64,000 nucleotides of DNA from Shinisaurus crocodilurus (taxonomy: Eukaryota; Chordata; Lepidosauria; Squamata; Shinisauridae): NCBI GenBank assembly GCA_021292165.1, contig CM037879.1:248105438-248169437 (forward strand), in the 5' to 3' direction. The position numbers were made by a program, and so were the translations under genes. The notes beneath the pieces are model-generated. The model was not told the origin of the DNA. It did no database searches and worked only from the letters and a program-made list of their open reading frames with translations. Below are positions 42,151 to 53,782 of the stretch, piece by piece (the stretch's first letter is position 1; each line of letters begins with the position of its first letter).

Positions 42151-43763
42151 GACTGCGCTCCCAGTAAATTAATGTGGTTGGACTGAAACCGGGAGGGACA
42201 TCTCCCTTCACCTCTACGCCTCGAGAAGGAACTGGGCAGGTTCCTGCCTGTTCCCGGATTCAGCACCACACCTGTGATGCACCAGGGAATCCGGGAGGGC
42301 GGGGAAAGCAGCCCTAAAATAAGCCCAGGTAGGATTTGGCAACTGAGAGCAAAAGTGGCCAGCGTTGTAATCCTCCCGCCTCCAGTCCAACAACGCTGCA
42401 GGCAGGGAAAGTCACGCCTGGAGCAAGAGTGTGTGCTCAGACGGTGGATTAACCCAAAGGGAAGTCATTGCCCTTATAGTGTAGCGCCCTGATTCATTAT
42501 CCAGAACCTATCCATCCCTCTAAGCTAGGGCTGAATTTGAGCCGGGGCTGACTGAGGACCCACGCCTGAAATCGTTTCACAAGGTGATGTCATGCAAACT
42601 TTTTAAAAAAAACTCAACCCACAAAGACAAGGTGTGCCAGGACTCATCTATGGCCTTGATGACCTCTTACCAACGAATCTTGCTTATTTCAACTGATTGA
42701 CTCAAGGATGGTATCTGTGATTTAAGCACGTGTTCACTCATGGGTTTTTGTTTTTTTTAAAGAAATCCCGTCTTGCAAAATAGTTCCTCCACCCACATGC
42801 TGGACCCATGAATGTATGTATCTTCCTCCCTGCTTTATTGGAATCAATTAGAATATTTGTGAGCAACCCATAATATTGCAGCAGTCAAGTCACGGTGGGT
42901 TCTCATGCTCAACAAGACTGCTCCAGTCTGGCTTAGAAGTTAGAAGCCACCCTACCTCTGATGCTCCCAACAGACAATCAGGCACATCAAGAGTAGCGTG
43001 CACCATGCCTCCCCCTCCTTCCCCCTTGCTCAAGCCACCTCTGCTGAGATCACCAGCAGTGCCTTCCCGCTGTGCAGTGTGTGCGGCTCCTCATGTCCAG
43101 TGCCGCAGTCGCTTGGCTGTGGCACCGGGTGGGGCAGGCAGCCACACTCTGCTCATCCTACTCCAGGGTAGGCAGAGCAGAGTGCACCCCCCGTCCGGTA
43201 TCGCCATTGCTCAGCAGTGACAGGGCCAGATGGGGTGTGTGTGTGCATGCACCGTGCTTTGCTCGGCCTACTCCAGAGTAGGCTGAACAGAGCACAGCTC
43301 ACCCTGTGCTGCTGTGGCTGCCCTTTTGGCTGGCGGCCACAGCAGTGCAGGTTGGGGGGAGCCTCTGACAGCCATCCTCAAGTGCTGCTTTGACACTCTG
43401 GGGCAGCTGTCATCAGTGCTCACCCAGAGCTGCTTGGCAAGAGCAGCAAGACTTTTTGCCACTCTTGCCAAGTGGCTCTGTAGTGGTTTGAACTACCCCT
43501 GGGGCTTGTTGTGTTGTCCCAGTTCGGATGACACGGGCACGGCATGCCCAGCGGTGGTTACGAGACCCTAGAACAAGCCATGACTTGTTGGGGTGGCTTA
43601 TAAGCCCAGAAGCTGGGTTTATAAGCCACCCTGAAGAAGCCATGGTGGGTTCACATGAGACATGACACAACAAGCACCCCTGGCTTATAAGCCAGGGAGG
43701 CTTGTGTCATGTGAACCTAACTCAAAGGGCTTGGCAGTAACAGTGCATTTTAGCCTACTCTGT
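42151..43763. other. intergenic, no gene seen
   Basis: GC content falls after 42150. 43560-43735 is a hairpin-rich repeat with arms around GGCTTATAAGCC and CATGTGAACC. 42540-42900 resembles other unclassified hairpin repeats. No exon was recognised. Confidence 0.55.
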
Positions 43764-44215
43764 ATAAATAGAACCATAGAGTTGGAAGGGACCTCAAAAG
43801 TCTAGTCCAGCCCCCTGCTAAAGCAGGAAATCCAGTGCTACACCACCCTTGATTGGTGGCCATCCAGCCCCTGCTTAAAAATCTCCAACAACGGAAAGTT
43901 TTCCACATTCCCAGGAAGTCTGTTCTGTTTTGCAACAGCTTGTACCATCAGGAAGTTGTTTCTAATGTTTAGCCAAAAAACCCCGTTCTTGTAATCGGAA
44001 GCTCTTGGTTTGAAATACTCTGGAGCAACAGAAAACATTTTTTCTCCACATAGATTATTAGCTGAGAGACCTGTATGCGCATACTGGTTAATCCAGTTAG
44101 TTATGCTTTCTTGTATAATGGTGTCATTGTTATGAGGCACAAGCTGAACTACTTGGGATCCATCACTACTTTCACCACCACCTTGAAGGTGTGACACTTT
44201 GCATCTTGAGCAATT
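43764..44215 (-). mobile_element. CR1 3' fragment
   Basis: The left edge reads CATAGAGTTGGAAGGGACCT, the inverted CR1 3' end, and continues into the 3' part. The minus-strand peptide WLNIRNNFLMVQAVAKQNRL belongs to the CR1 end region. The part right of 44010 is less certain. Confidence 0.75.
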
Positions 44216-44448
44216 CTACCGAAGTTGATTTGTATGTATATGGTGACTGAGGATGTGCAGAAAGGCAAGACTAGATATTGATTCTGAGTATGTTTCAAAG
44301 CCTGTCATATCAGCAGCAGGACGATATGTCAATGTCATGAATCACTGTACGTTCACAAGGTTAAAATTAATATTCCTGATCTATGAAGAATTGATCCTTC
44401 TCATATTTTAGAAATCAAGATAATTCCATTAAATTAACACAGTTGGGG

Positions 44449-44906
44449 AGCAATCCTATGGCCCCTAGACAGTGTCTGAGGGGGCATAGGATAGTTCAGA
44501 TTCCCCGATCCAAGGTCAGAGACAGCGCTCCAACCTTGGAGGGGGGAATTGGAGATCTGATCCCCCTCCCAGCTGGCTCAGAAAGAACTGCATCGGGACT
44601 CGTCAGCCTTGGAGAGGGGGGAAAGGGGGTGTTTTGGTGGGTGGGGAGGGGAGGAGACTGGAGAGGCCAGGATACAAGCTATCCTAAGGCCTCTCTAGGC
44701 GTCTTCCCTCCCCTTCCAAAACGCCTTTGCTAGACGGGTAAAAAAGCTCCCCCCAAAAGCGCCTGTCTAGCAAAAAAATGCAGGGCAGGAGTACAGGGAG
44801 GTGAAGATCGCCTCCACAGCTCCTCCCACCCTGCATAGCATGATTGTAAGCCTCTGAGTTTGGGGGCTTACGATAATTGAGGATGCAACCCATAGGACTG
44901 TAGCTT
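44449..44906 (+). mobile_element. GCAATCCTATG-ended MITE, diverged copy
   Basis: Begins GGGGAGCAATCCTATGGCCC and ends CATAGGACTGTAGC next to TTA. Internally collinear with 46210-46642, including GGCCAGGATACAAGCTATCC. Confidence 0.65.
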
Positions 44907-45167
44907 AAGAACATAAGAAGAGCCATGCTGGATCAGACCAAGGGTCCATCTAGCTGTCCACCACAAACCCAAGATCTCTTTCTTGGTCAGTCTCTGCTAG
45001 ATCAGATCCAGTCAGCATATACATGAGTTGGGGAAATTTGCCCCAATGTGGATCACTTTACATTTGCTTACATTGAACTGCATTTGCCAATTTGATGCCC
45101 ATTCTCCCAGTTTAGAGATATACTTTTGGAGCTCTTTGCAATATTTTTTTGTTTTTTGGTAGGATTT

Positions 45168-46866
45168 TGTGCTACCTTTCTTGACCTGCATATACATTCA
45201 AGTTGAGCTTCTATTATTGTGGTTTTGAGTAATCTCCAAGATACTAATAATTTGGTATCATCAGCAAAGTTGGCTACTTCATTGCTCACTCCTAATTCCA
45301 GATTATTTATGAATGAGTTAAAACACATTGGTCCTAATACAGATCCCTGTGGGACCCCACTGTTTATATCCTTCCATTGGGAGAATTTACCGTGTATCCC
45401 TACCCTCTGCTTTTTTAAAACCAGTTACCAATCCATAAGAAGACCTTACCTCTTATTCCACGACTGCTATGTTTGCTCAGTAGTCTTTGGTGAGGGACTA
45501 TGTCAAAAGCCCTTTGAAAGTCCAAGTAAACAACATCTACCAGATCACCCCTGTCCACTTGTTTAATGACACTCTCAAAGAACTCTAAAAGGTTAATGAG
45601 ACAGGACTTACCTTTGCAGAAGCCATGCTGATCCTTTTTCAGCAGGGCTTGTCCTTCTATATGCTTACTAATTTTATGTTTAATAATGTTTTCAACCAAT
45701 TTACCTGGAACAGATGTCAAGCTAACCAGCCTGTAATTTGCCAGATCCCCCCGTATCACTTTTCAAAAATTGGTGTTACATTGGCCATTCTCCAGTCCTC
45801 TTGTACAGAGGCCGATCTTAGGACATGTTACATATTTTTCTTAGAAGATCAGCAATTTCACATTTTAGTTCTTTAAGAACTCTAGGATGGATGCCATCTA
45901 GACCTAGTGATTTGTTTGTTTTCAGTTTGTCAATAAGGTCTCTAGAACATTATCTCTTGTCACCAGTATATGCTTCAGCTCCTCAGACTTCCTTCCTGAA
46001 AATAACAGTTCAAGATGTATTTGCCCTGCATCTTGTACAGTGAAGTCTGATGCAGAGAATTCATTAAGCTTCTCTGCAATTTCCTAATCTTCCTTTAATA
46101 CTCCTTTAGTATACCTATGTCATCCAGTGGTCTAGGCAGTTTCCTGCTTCTTATGTATTAATGTTGCTAGCAATATGCTCCTCAAAATCATTTTTCTTTT
46201 TTTCTCTTAGGGAGCAATTCTATGCCCCCTAGACATTGTCTGAGGGGCCATAGGATACTGGGGATTCCCCCCTCCAAGGTTGGAGACAGTGCTCTGACCT
46301 TAGAAGGGGGAGTCGGAGATCTGACCCTCTTCCCCTGCCCTTTCACAACTGGCGTGGAAAGAACCATGCTGGCTGGCCTCCGAGGTCAGAAAATCAACCT
46401 CGGAGAGGAGGGAAAGGGGGCGTTTCAGTGGGTGGGGAGGGGGGGAGATCAGGGAGGCCAGGATACAAGCTATCCTGAGGCCTCTCCAGCCTCCTTCTCT
46501 CCCCCTCTGAAGCACCATCACAAAAAAACCTGTCTAGTGAAAACTGCAGGGCAGGAGGACAGGGAGGTGAAGATCACCTCCGCTGCTCCTCCTATCATGC
46601 ATTAGATGATCAGAAGCCTCTGAGTTAGATAGGATTGTGCCCTTAGTCTACTTGCATTTCCATTGTGCAAGTTTGTGTTCCCTTTTGTTCTCTTTGTTTG
46701 GGCAAGACTTCCAGTTTCTGAAGGAAGCCTTCTTTTTCCCAAATTAGCTTCCTTGGCACTGCTCATTAACCATGCTGGTGACCTCCTGGATTTTGTGCTA
46801 CCTTTATTGACCTGCATATACATTCAAGTTGAGCTTCTATTATTGTGGTTTTGAGTAATCTCCAAG
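45168..46866. repeat. ~76-bp direct repeat pair inside the CR1-group LINE
   Basis: The stretch 45168-45243 (GACCTGCATATACATTCAAG through GAGTAATCTCCAAGA) recurs almost unchanged at 46790-46866. The flanking sequences differ, so this is a local duplication or template switch within the LINE copy. Confidence 0.85.
46210..46642 (+). mobile_element. 433-bp MITE with TTA duplication, probable PIF/Harbinger type
   Basis: TTA flanks at 46207-46209 and 46643-46645. Ends are GGGAGCAATTCTATG-like and inverted ATAGGATTGTGCCC. Same length as the SLC5A8 intron 3 copy. Confidence 0.75.
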
Positions 46867-47489
46867 AATTTTGGAGAGAATTGACCCTCTTGACTTTCCC
46901 GTTCAACTTCCTTTCTACCAGTTCCCTCATTTTATAGAAGCTTCCTCTTTTGAAGTCAAATATAACTGTGTTGGATGTCCTTGACAACTTTCTACTTACA
47001 TATAAATTACGTTTGATAGCACTGTGGCCACATTTCGAACATGCACATTTCACACTAGGTCCTGGACACCATTTAGGATTAAGTCCAGGGTTGCCTCCTC
47101 TCTGGTTGGTTCTGTGACCAACTGCTCTAGGACACATTCATTTACAGAATTGAGACATTTTATCTGTTTGCCGTGACCGGAACATACATTTATCCAGTGT
47201 ATGTGAGGATAACTGAAGTCACACAGACATCACTACAACACTTTCTCCTTTGGATGCCTCCCTGATTTCGTTCTCTATCTAAAAATGAAATCATCCTGAG
47301 CATTTTGGTCAGGAGAGCAATAGCATGTCCCCCATACTAAATTAATTTTGGGGCCTGGTATTGTCACCCACAGAGATTCTGTCGAGAAATCTGTCCCTTT
47401 TAAGGTTTCTAGATTGTTTGATATTATTGTCCTCTTTGACATACAGAGCAACACCATTCTAGTGTGCTCTTCCTGTCCTTCCTGTAGAG

Positions 47490-49431
47490 CAGGGGTCCTC
47501 AAACTATGGCCTGCGGGACACATCCAGCCTGCCGGGTCTTTTCATCCGGCCCGGCGGCCGCCCGCCCTGCGTCTCCTGTGGGGGGGAGAGAAGGGGAGGA
47601 GTGGTGGCTGAGCAGGCGGCAGGGCGCAGGCCCCCTGTCCGCCCCCCTGCGGGGTAAAACTGTGCGCTGTTCAGCTGAGTTCCTGGGTTAGAACACCCAC
47701 CACCACCGTGCTTCAGGCGCGCGTGCGCCCACCTTGCCTTCTCCCTCAGGTGAACCCTTCACCTCGCAGGAGCGGGTTGCAGGGCCCGGCCGGGCTGGGC
47801 CATGCCCCTCTGGTTCTCAGGAGATGCGGGCGGGGCTAAGGCGCTGCGAACTTGCGGTGTGACTTTCCCCCGCCTTCTAGGTTTCTACTGCAGTTTTAAC
47901 CTGTTGGTGGGCCCCCCGGAGCACTTTGAGGTACCCGGCATGTTTGGAACACTATCCCCGGGGGGCATGAAGCTGCGACTAAGTCTGAGAAGTGGCTCTG
48001 AGCGGAGAGCTTCGAACCAGATGACTCTTGCTCGACGAGAATAAGGGGTGTGCCTGGGCAAGAGTGCCTCGCAACATGGCCTCCTCCTTTTCCTTAGGCG
48101 GGGATGCCCGAGGAGTGGACCAGGTGAGCAAGCTGCCCTCTTTCTTCTGCCCCTTCCTCCCCTGTCCCTTGAGTCGCCTGCTCCTTTGCAAACTCTTCCT
48201 TTCTGCCAGCCCCCACCTTGCTTGGTCTCTTCTTAGAAAGTGACCTGAAGTTCTGAGCCCTTCTCCCTCCTTGTGTTTAGCGACAGTAAGTTAACTTGTT
48301 GAAGAAACAGAGGACCGGGAGCGGAAGGGGGGGGGGATCCAAAATTCACAGTCGGGCAATGCCTTTATTGGGATCAATAAAAAAACCCACAAAAATGTGC
48401 AACTCGAATTTAATAATAATGGTATTTCCCAACTGCGGGTTTTGCAACACCACCCCGCCTTCTCGTGGACCAGCACAGCTAGCTTTGCTTTTTCAACAAC
48501 AGGAAGGATCTGAATATCAAGGTATTTTCATACATGAGGCTCCTGTTTGGTGTGTGCTGAAGGTTGCTGTCCTATAGCCAATTATCTGAGAGTAAGCCCG
48601 TTGAACTTTACTTCTGAGTAGGTATGTATAAGATTGTGCACTGTAAGGCTGTAAGCACCATTGCGTGCAGTGAGTAAGCATGCATTAGAATGCGGCTGCC
48701 TGTCAGTTTGGTAAGGCAATAGTTCTCATGCTTTTCCTATGTGGAGCTGCTTTCTGTGTAGAAAACTTGTACCATCTAAAATGAACAGAGCTGATAGCTT
48801 GAACGTGGCACACGGGAACTGGGATAGTCTGGCTTCATCCTCGCAGGGATTATTTTTTTTATTACTAATATCCACATGGTCCATTTAAAAACAAACAAAC
48901 AAACCTAAAAAACAGAACAAGAGTGCAACCTCAACTGAAAAGCTATCCCAATCTGTGTTAATTTCACGAGGGGTAGCCTTGGTTAGTCCATGTTGCAGCA
49001 AAACCAAGAGTCTTGTGGCATCTTAAAGGCTAACAAATTTGGCTCAAGCTTTCATGGACTGCATTAGATGCAGGAAGTCATTAGCCAAAAGCAGGCCCAT
49101 ACTTCACATTGAAATACTAATAAGCTTATGTTGATTAAAATTGTTCTTCATTTTAAATATTGTATTATTTTTTTGCACTACAAATAAGATATGTGCAGTG
49201 TGCAAATCAAGTCTTTCTATACCTTTTTAAAATTTAATGTATTTCAATTTTAGACAGCAAATTAATTTATAATTAATTTATAACTTTCCATTTAATCAAG
49301 TAAAAAAAAAGGACCCCGGTCCTTTTTTTTTACTTGATCCATTCGTTCATATTTTTTTCAAACTATAGTCCGGCCCCCAACAGTCTGAAGGACAATGAAC
49401 TGGCCTCGTTTAAAAAGTTTGAGGACCCCTG
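47490..49431. mobile_element. hAT-type DNA transposon, non-autonomous, 1942 bp
   Basis: The left end CAGGGGTCCTCAAACT and right end AGTTTGAGGACCCCTG are perfect inverted repeats, and CTGTAGAG is duplicated at 47482-47489 and 49432-49439, the 8-bp duplication of hAT elements. The left 800 bases are GC-rich and the right half AT-rich. No transposase frame is visible, so it moved in trans. A piece of the same family lies at 59419-59469. Confidence 0.93.
49295..49338. repeat. perfect 21-bp inverted repeat with 2-base loop
   Basis: ATCAAGT followed by nine A and GGACC (49295-49315) is mirrored exactly at 49318-49338. It lies ~95 bases from the right end of the hAT element and would form a strong hairpin or cruciform. 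Confidence 0.95.
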
Positions 49432-49439
49432 CTGTAGAG

Positions 49440-49760
49440 TATGTATCCAGAGATATCACACTGATTCTCTCCATGCCACCAGGTTTCTATTATGCCCAGT
49501 ACAGTATATCTATGCTCTCCTTTAAAACCAAGCACCCCAACTCTCCCATCTTGGCTTGGAGGCTTCTAGCATTAACATAGAAACACCTGTACATAGTGTC
49601 CCTCTCCAGATGTCTCTGGCATGTGGATTTTCCCAATGGCCCTTTGGCTTCTTTGACTGGCTATGATGTTTTACTATATGCTCATGGCCTTTTTGAATCC
49701 TTTTATAGCTTATAAACCCGTGGGCAGAGCTGTCTTTGTTTTTTACCTAGTTATACAGTG
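49440..49760 (-). mobile_element. CR1-group LINE, endonuclease end
   Basis: The minus strand encodes CFYVNARSLQAKMGELGCLV, the start of a CR1/L3 endonuclease. It is the continuation of 44985-47489 across the hAT insertion. Confidence 0.7.
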
Positions 49761-50262
49761 CTTAGATTAGAAGTTGTTATTATTGGTATTAGTTGCATAT
49801 TATTCCAATAAATGTTATTGGTTTATATATTTTGTATTGTTGTTTTAATGTGGAGCTTTTATTAACAATAGACCAACATACAGAAAAAAATAAAAGCCTC
49901 ATGAATGTGGTCTGGATGTTGGTTATGAATAATTATTTCCCTCTGTTTTTCAGGATTTAAATACCCATATACTCATGTATATCTCTATCACAATGTCATA
50001 TTTTCTGATGTTGTGCTTATATAGCTTTTGGTATATCCCACCGTAAGAACACATAGCTTGTGAAATAAATCTTATTATGGGCAGAGGCTGCTTGGGTTTT
50101 GAAGAAACCCAAGAAGAAAAGAGCCAAAATGTTACATTCAGTTCACCACATGTACTCCTTAATCCTTAATGGCAAAAGACCAATTAGTTACACACATTTG
50201 AACTTTATTCTTTTGGCTATAGAAGCTGTTTTTCAGCATTTAAACACCCATATAGTAATGTA

Positions 50263-50508
50263 CAGTAATACCTTGGATTGCAAGTAACTTGGTTTGAGAG
50301 CGTTTTGCAAGACAAGCAAATTTTTAAATATTTAATATTTTTTTTACTTGATATACAAGCGACGTCTTGCAATACAAGTACTGTAGTACGGCTTAAATTA
50401 AAAATCTCTACAATTTTTTTGGGGGGGGATTTTGTTTTGATATAAGAGTGTTTTGGATTACAAGCACGTTCCTGGAACGAATTATGCTCTCAATCCAAGG
50501 CATGACTG
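50263..50508 (+). mobile_element. pogo/Tigger-like MITE, 246 bp
   Basis: CAGTAATACCTTGGATTGCA at the left, CCAAGGCATGACTG at the right, TA on both sides (50261-50262, 50509-50510). Nearly identical to 32567-32815. Confidence 0.88.
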
Positions 50509-50660
50509 TAACTGTCTGTCATAATGTCGTATTTTCTAATGTTGTGCTTTTGATTGATACATCCCACCCTAAGAACATATATGCTTGTGAAGGATGTCTT
50601 ATTATGGACAATGGCTGCTTAGGTTCTGGGAAGGAAAGAGCCAACATGTTACATTCAGTT

Positions 50661-52408
50661 ATTATTATTTATTTCATTTATATACCACCCAATAGCCAAA
50701 GCACTCTGGGCAGTTAACAACAATTTATAAAAAATAATAAAATACAGTACAAATACAATAAAAACAGCATAAAATTCAATGCAAAATTTAAAAACAAAAT
50801 AAAAACCATTTGAACAATTAAACACATTCAATATGTTCAATAAGCTAGACCACTACGGACATAAGCCCCCCATATACCATAAAGAGCCACTGAATGCCAT
50901 TAAATGCCTCAGCATAGAGGGCAGTTTTAACCTGGTGCCAGAAGGATAACAGAGTTTGCGCCAGGCAGGCCTCAGTAGTGAGCTTGTTCCAAAATTGGGA
51001 GGCCGACACTGAGAAGGCCCTCTTCCTTGTTGCCCCCAACTGAGCCTTCCTCGGAGGTGGCTCTTGGAGGAAGGCCTCAGATGTTGAGCATAGTGTCCAG
51101 GTAGATTTAGGTCAGGAGAGACGCTCCGACAGGTATTGCAGTCCCAAGCCGTGTAAGGCTTTATACTGGTTAAGACGAGCACCTTGAATCAGAAGCATAC
51201 AGGCAGCCAATGCAAGTGGGCCAGAATCGGTATTATATGTTCAGACCTCCTGGTCCCAGTTATTAATCTGGCTGCTGCATTTTGCACATGCTGCAGCTTC
51301 TGAATAGTCTTCAAGGGCAGCCCCGTGTAGAGTGCATTGCAGTAATCTAACTTGGAGATTACCAGAGCATAGATTACTGAAACCAGGCTATCCCTGTCCA
51401 GCTAGGGGCATAGCTGGATCACCAGCTGAAGCTGGTAGAAGGCACTCTGTGCCACTGAGGCCACCTGAGCCTCAAGTGACCAAGATGGTTCAAGGAGGAC
51501 CCCCAAGCTACGAACCTGCTCCTTTAAGGGGAACACCCTCCATCCGGTCAGAGGAACCACCCACCAACAGAATCTCAGTCTTGTCTGGATTGAGCTTCAG
51601 TTTGTTAGCCCTCATCCAGTCCATTGTCGCAGCCAGGCACCGGTTTAGCACATCCACACAACTTCACCTGCTAGAGGTGAAAAGGAGAAATAGAGCTGCG
51701 TGTCATCAGCATACTGATGGCAACACACTCCAAAACTCCAGATGACCCTACTCAGTGGTTTCATATTGAACAGCATGGGAGACAAAACCGACCCCTAGGG
51801 AACTCCATGCTGGAGAATCCATGGTGCTGAGCAATATTCTCCAAGCACCACCTTCCGGAGCTGGCCATCCAAGTAGGAGTGAAACCACTGCAATGCAGTA
51901 CCCCCCACCTCCCAGCTCAGTCAGCCACCCCAGCAGGACACCATGGTTGATGGTATTGAAAGCCACTGAGAGATCCAGGAGTATCAACAGGGTCATATTC
52001 CCCGTGTCTCTCTCCCAATATAGGTCATCTTACAGGGCAACCAAAGCTGTTTCCATGCCAAAACCTGGCCTGAACCCCGACTGAAATGGATCCAGATAAG
52101 CAGCCTCATCCGAGAGTACTTGGAGCTGGTTGGCCACCACCCACTCAAGGACCTTGCCCAGGAAAGGAACATTCGCCACCAGCCTAAAGTTGTTAAAATC
52201 TTCCAGGTCCAGAGCGGGTTTCTTCAGGAGTGGCCTCACTGCCGCTTCTTTCAAGCAGCATTGGATCACTCCCTCTTGCAAGGAGGCATCGACCACCTCC
52301 CTGACCCAGCTGGCTGTTCCCTTCCTGCTGGTTTTTATGAGCCAAGAGGGGCAAGGATCCACTACGGAAGTAGCTGTACGAACCTGTCCAAGTTCAGCCC
52401 ATGCTCTC
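50661..52408 (-). mobile_element. L2-like LINE, 1.75 kb, inserted in a duplicated segment
   Basis: On the minus strand 52419-52030 encodes RT pieces (LLKKPALDLEDFNNFRLVAN, LDPFQSGFRPGFGMETALVA) and 51996-51748 encodes [20 protein letters not shown]. The 3' region runs leftwards to a T/A-rich end at 50661. Frameshifts and stops are present. The left boundary is exact by comparison with the empty copy A. Confidence 0.82.
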
Positions 52409-52475
52409 CTTATTGGCAAAAGACCAATTAGTTACACGCATTTGAACTTTATCCTTTTGGCTATTGGAGCTGTAC

Positions 52476-53110
52476 CCATGTTTGTTTAAGGTTTTAGTTT
52501 TACAAAAACAGATTAATGGTAAGCTCAGGTTAATGTAAGCAAAACAGCTGACAAATGTTCACCAGGAAGCTAGTTAGAGACAGCAGTTCTCAACAGAAGA
52601 TTTTTCCGGCTTGCTTTATTTGACATTGGTGGTTTTCCCTTCCTGCCATCCCTTGCTGTCAAATCAGTGTGTGCTTGCTCTTTCTTAAGTTGCTATCCCT
52701 TTTGTGATTAATCAGAATAGAAATAGATGAAAGTACACCCTGCTCCAGGAATATGGATCTTCATATTTTTCAATACAGCCTTCTCTCAAAAGTTAATGTA
52801 TATCTCTTTTAAGAAAATTGACTTCTTCCTGCCACTTCTTTCGATCTCTGAACTGGATATGTTTTACTACCTACTTTACTTTCTGTTAGTTTTTATATCT
52901 GAAATGAAACAATGGCATTCTTAAGTTACAGGAAGGCAGATTTCAGTTGAACATCAGGAAAAAAAGTCCTAACACTCAGGGTAGTCAGGCAATGGAACAA
53001 ACTGCATAGGGAGGTTGTGGGCTCTGTCATCACTGGAGATATTCAAGCAGAGTCTGGACAGCGATTTGTCAGGGATAAACACTGAGGAAGTTGAACTTGA
53101 TGACCTAAAT
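52476..53110. other. intergenic, no gene seen
   Basis: Includes a CR1-like tail fragment at 52930-53110 (GGAAGGCAGATTTCAGTTGA, GACCTAAAT) ending near the next MITE. No exon was recognised. Confidence 0.55.
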
Positions 53111-53232
53111 CAGGGGTGGGCAGAAGGTAGATCTCCAGATGTTTTTGACTTCAACTCTCAGCGGCCACTGGTCAGGAATGCTGGGAGCTGAAGTCCAAAA
53201 CATCTAGAGATCTACCTTCTGCCCATCCCCTG
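53111..53232. mobile_element. 122-bp hAT-like hairpin MITE
   Basis: CAGGGGTGGGCAGAAGGTAG at the left and the inverted CTACCTTCTGCCCATCCCCTG at the right. Flanks ACCTAAAT and GCCTAAAC match at 6 of 8 bases. It lies inside a CR1 tail whose sequence continues on both sides. Confidence 0.75.
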
Positions 53233-53300
53233 GCCTAAACGGCCCCTTCCAACTCTATGATTCTAAGCATTTATATCAGACATGAAGCAAAACCTTAGGA

Positions 53301-53436
53301 CAGGGGTGGGCAACTTGCGGCCCTCCTGATGTTTCGGCATACAACTCCCACCAGCCCTAGCCAGCATAGCCAGTGGGAAAGGACGATGGGAACTGTAGGT
53401 CAAAACATCGGGAGGGTCACAAGTTGAGCACCTCTG
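53301..53436. mobile_element. 136-bp hAT-like MITE
   Basis: Starts CAGGGGTGGGCAACTTGCGG. Flanks CCTTAGGA (53293-53300) and CCTTAGAA (53437-53444) match at 7 of 8 bases. Confidence 0.78.
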
Positions 53437-53551
53437 CCTTAGAAAATACTTAGATTGATGGCCCATATGTATATTGAGCTGCAATGTTGAACCTGGAAGG
53501 CCAAAATGGCTTTACAGCCCAGTTTAGATAATACCTAGTATTATCTAACTA

Positions 53552-53782
53552 GCCAGTGTGGCGTAGTGGTTAGAGTGTTGGACTGGGACTCGGGAGATCT
53601 GGGTTCTAGTCCCCGCTCGGCCATGAAACTCACTGGGTGACTTTGGGCCAGTCACTGACTCTCAGCCTAACCTAGGGTTGTTGTGAGGATAACATGGAGA
53701 GGAGGATTATGTAAGCCGCCTTGGGTTCCTTTCAGGAAAAAAGGCGGGGTATAAATATAATAAATAAATAAAAATAAATACC
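53552..53782 (+). mobile_element. Sauria-type tRNA-derived SINE
   Basis: The tRNA-like head has an A box (TGGCGTAGTGGTTAGAG) and a B box (GGTTCTAGTCC), followed by the conserved body TGACTTTGGGCCAGTCACTG and a tail GGCGGGGTATAAATATAATA with TAAA repeats. It matches the squamate Sauria SINE family, whose 3' end derives from Bov-B LINEs. It is a SINE and not a tRNA gene. Confidence 0.9.

Larger units (their letters stand above)
44985..47489 (-). mobile_element. CR1-group (L3-like) LINE, 3' part, interrupted
   Basis: On the minus strand 45759-45415 encodes RT pieces (YRLVSLTSVPGKLVENIIKH, VVYLDFQRAFDIVPHQRLLS) and 45328-45068 encodes NFADDTKLL. The endonuclease start (CFYVNARSLQAKMGELGCLV) appears right of the hAT element at 49440-49760. 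A 433-bp MITE (46210-46642) also splits it. All frames are decayed. Confidence 0.75.
49944..52475. repeat. tandem duplication (period ~283 bp) later split by a MITE and a LINE
   Basis: Copy A is 49944-50226. Copy B starts at 50227 (TGTTTTTCAGCATTTAAACA against TGTTTTTCAGGATTTAAATA), is cut by a MITE at 50263-50508, resumes at 50511-50660, is cut again by an L2-like LINE (50661-52408) and ends with GGCAAAAGACCAATTAGTTA at 52414, matching 50172 in copy A. Confidence 0.85.

Noticed and set aside
41320..42152. Several plus-strand frames of 80-136 residues upstream of SLC5A8
   Set aside because: Pro/Ser/Arg-rich readings of CpG-rich DNA with no domain; expected by chance in GC-rich sequence.
53552..53640. 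Possible tRNA gene
   Set aside because: A and B boxes are present, but no tRNA cloverleaf is complete and the SINE body and tail follow; the same unit recurs at 60767 and 63864.
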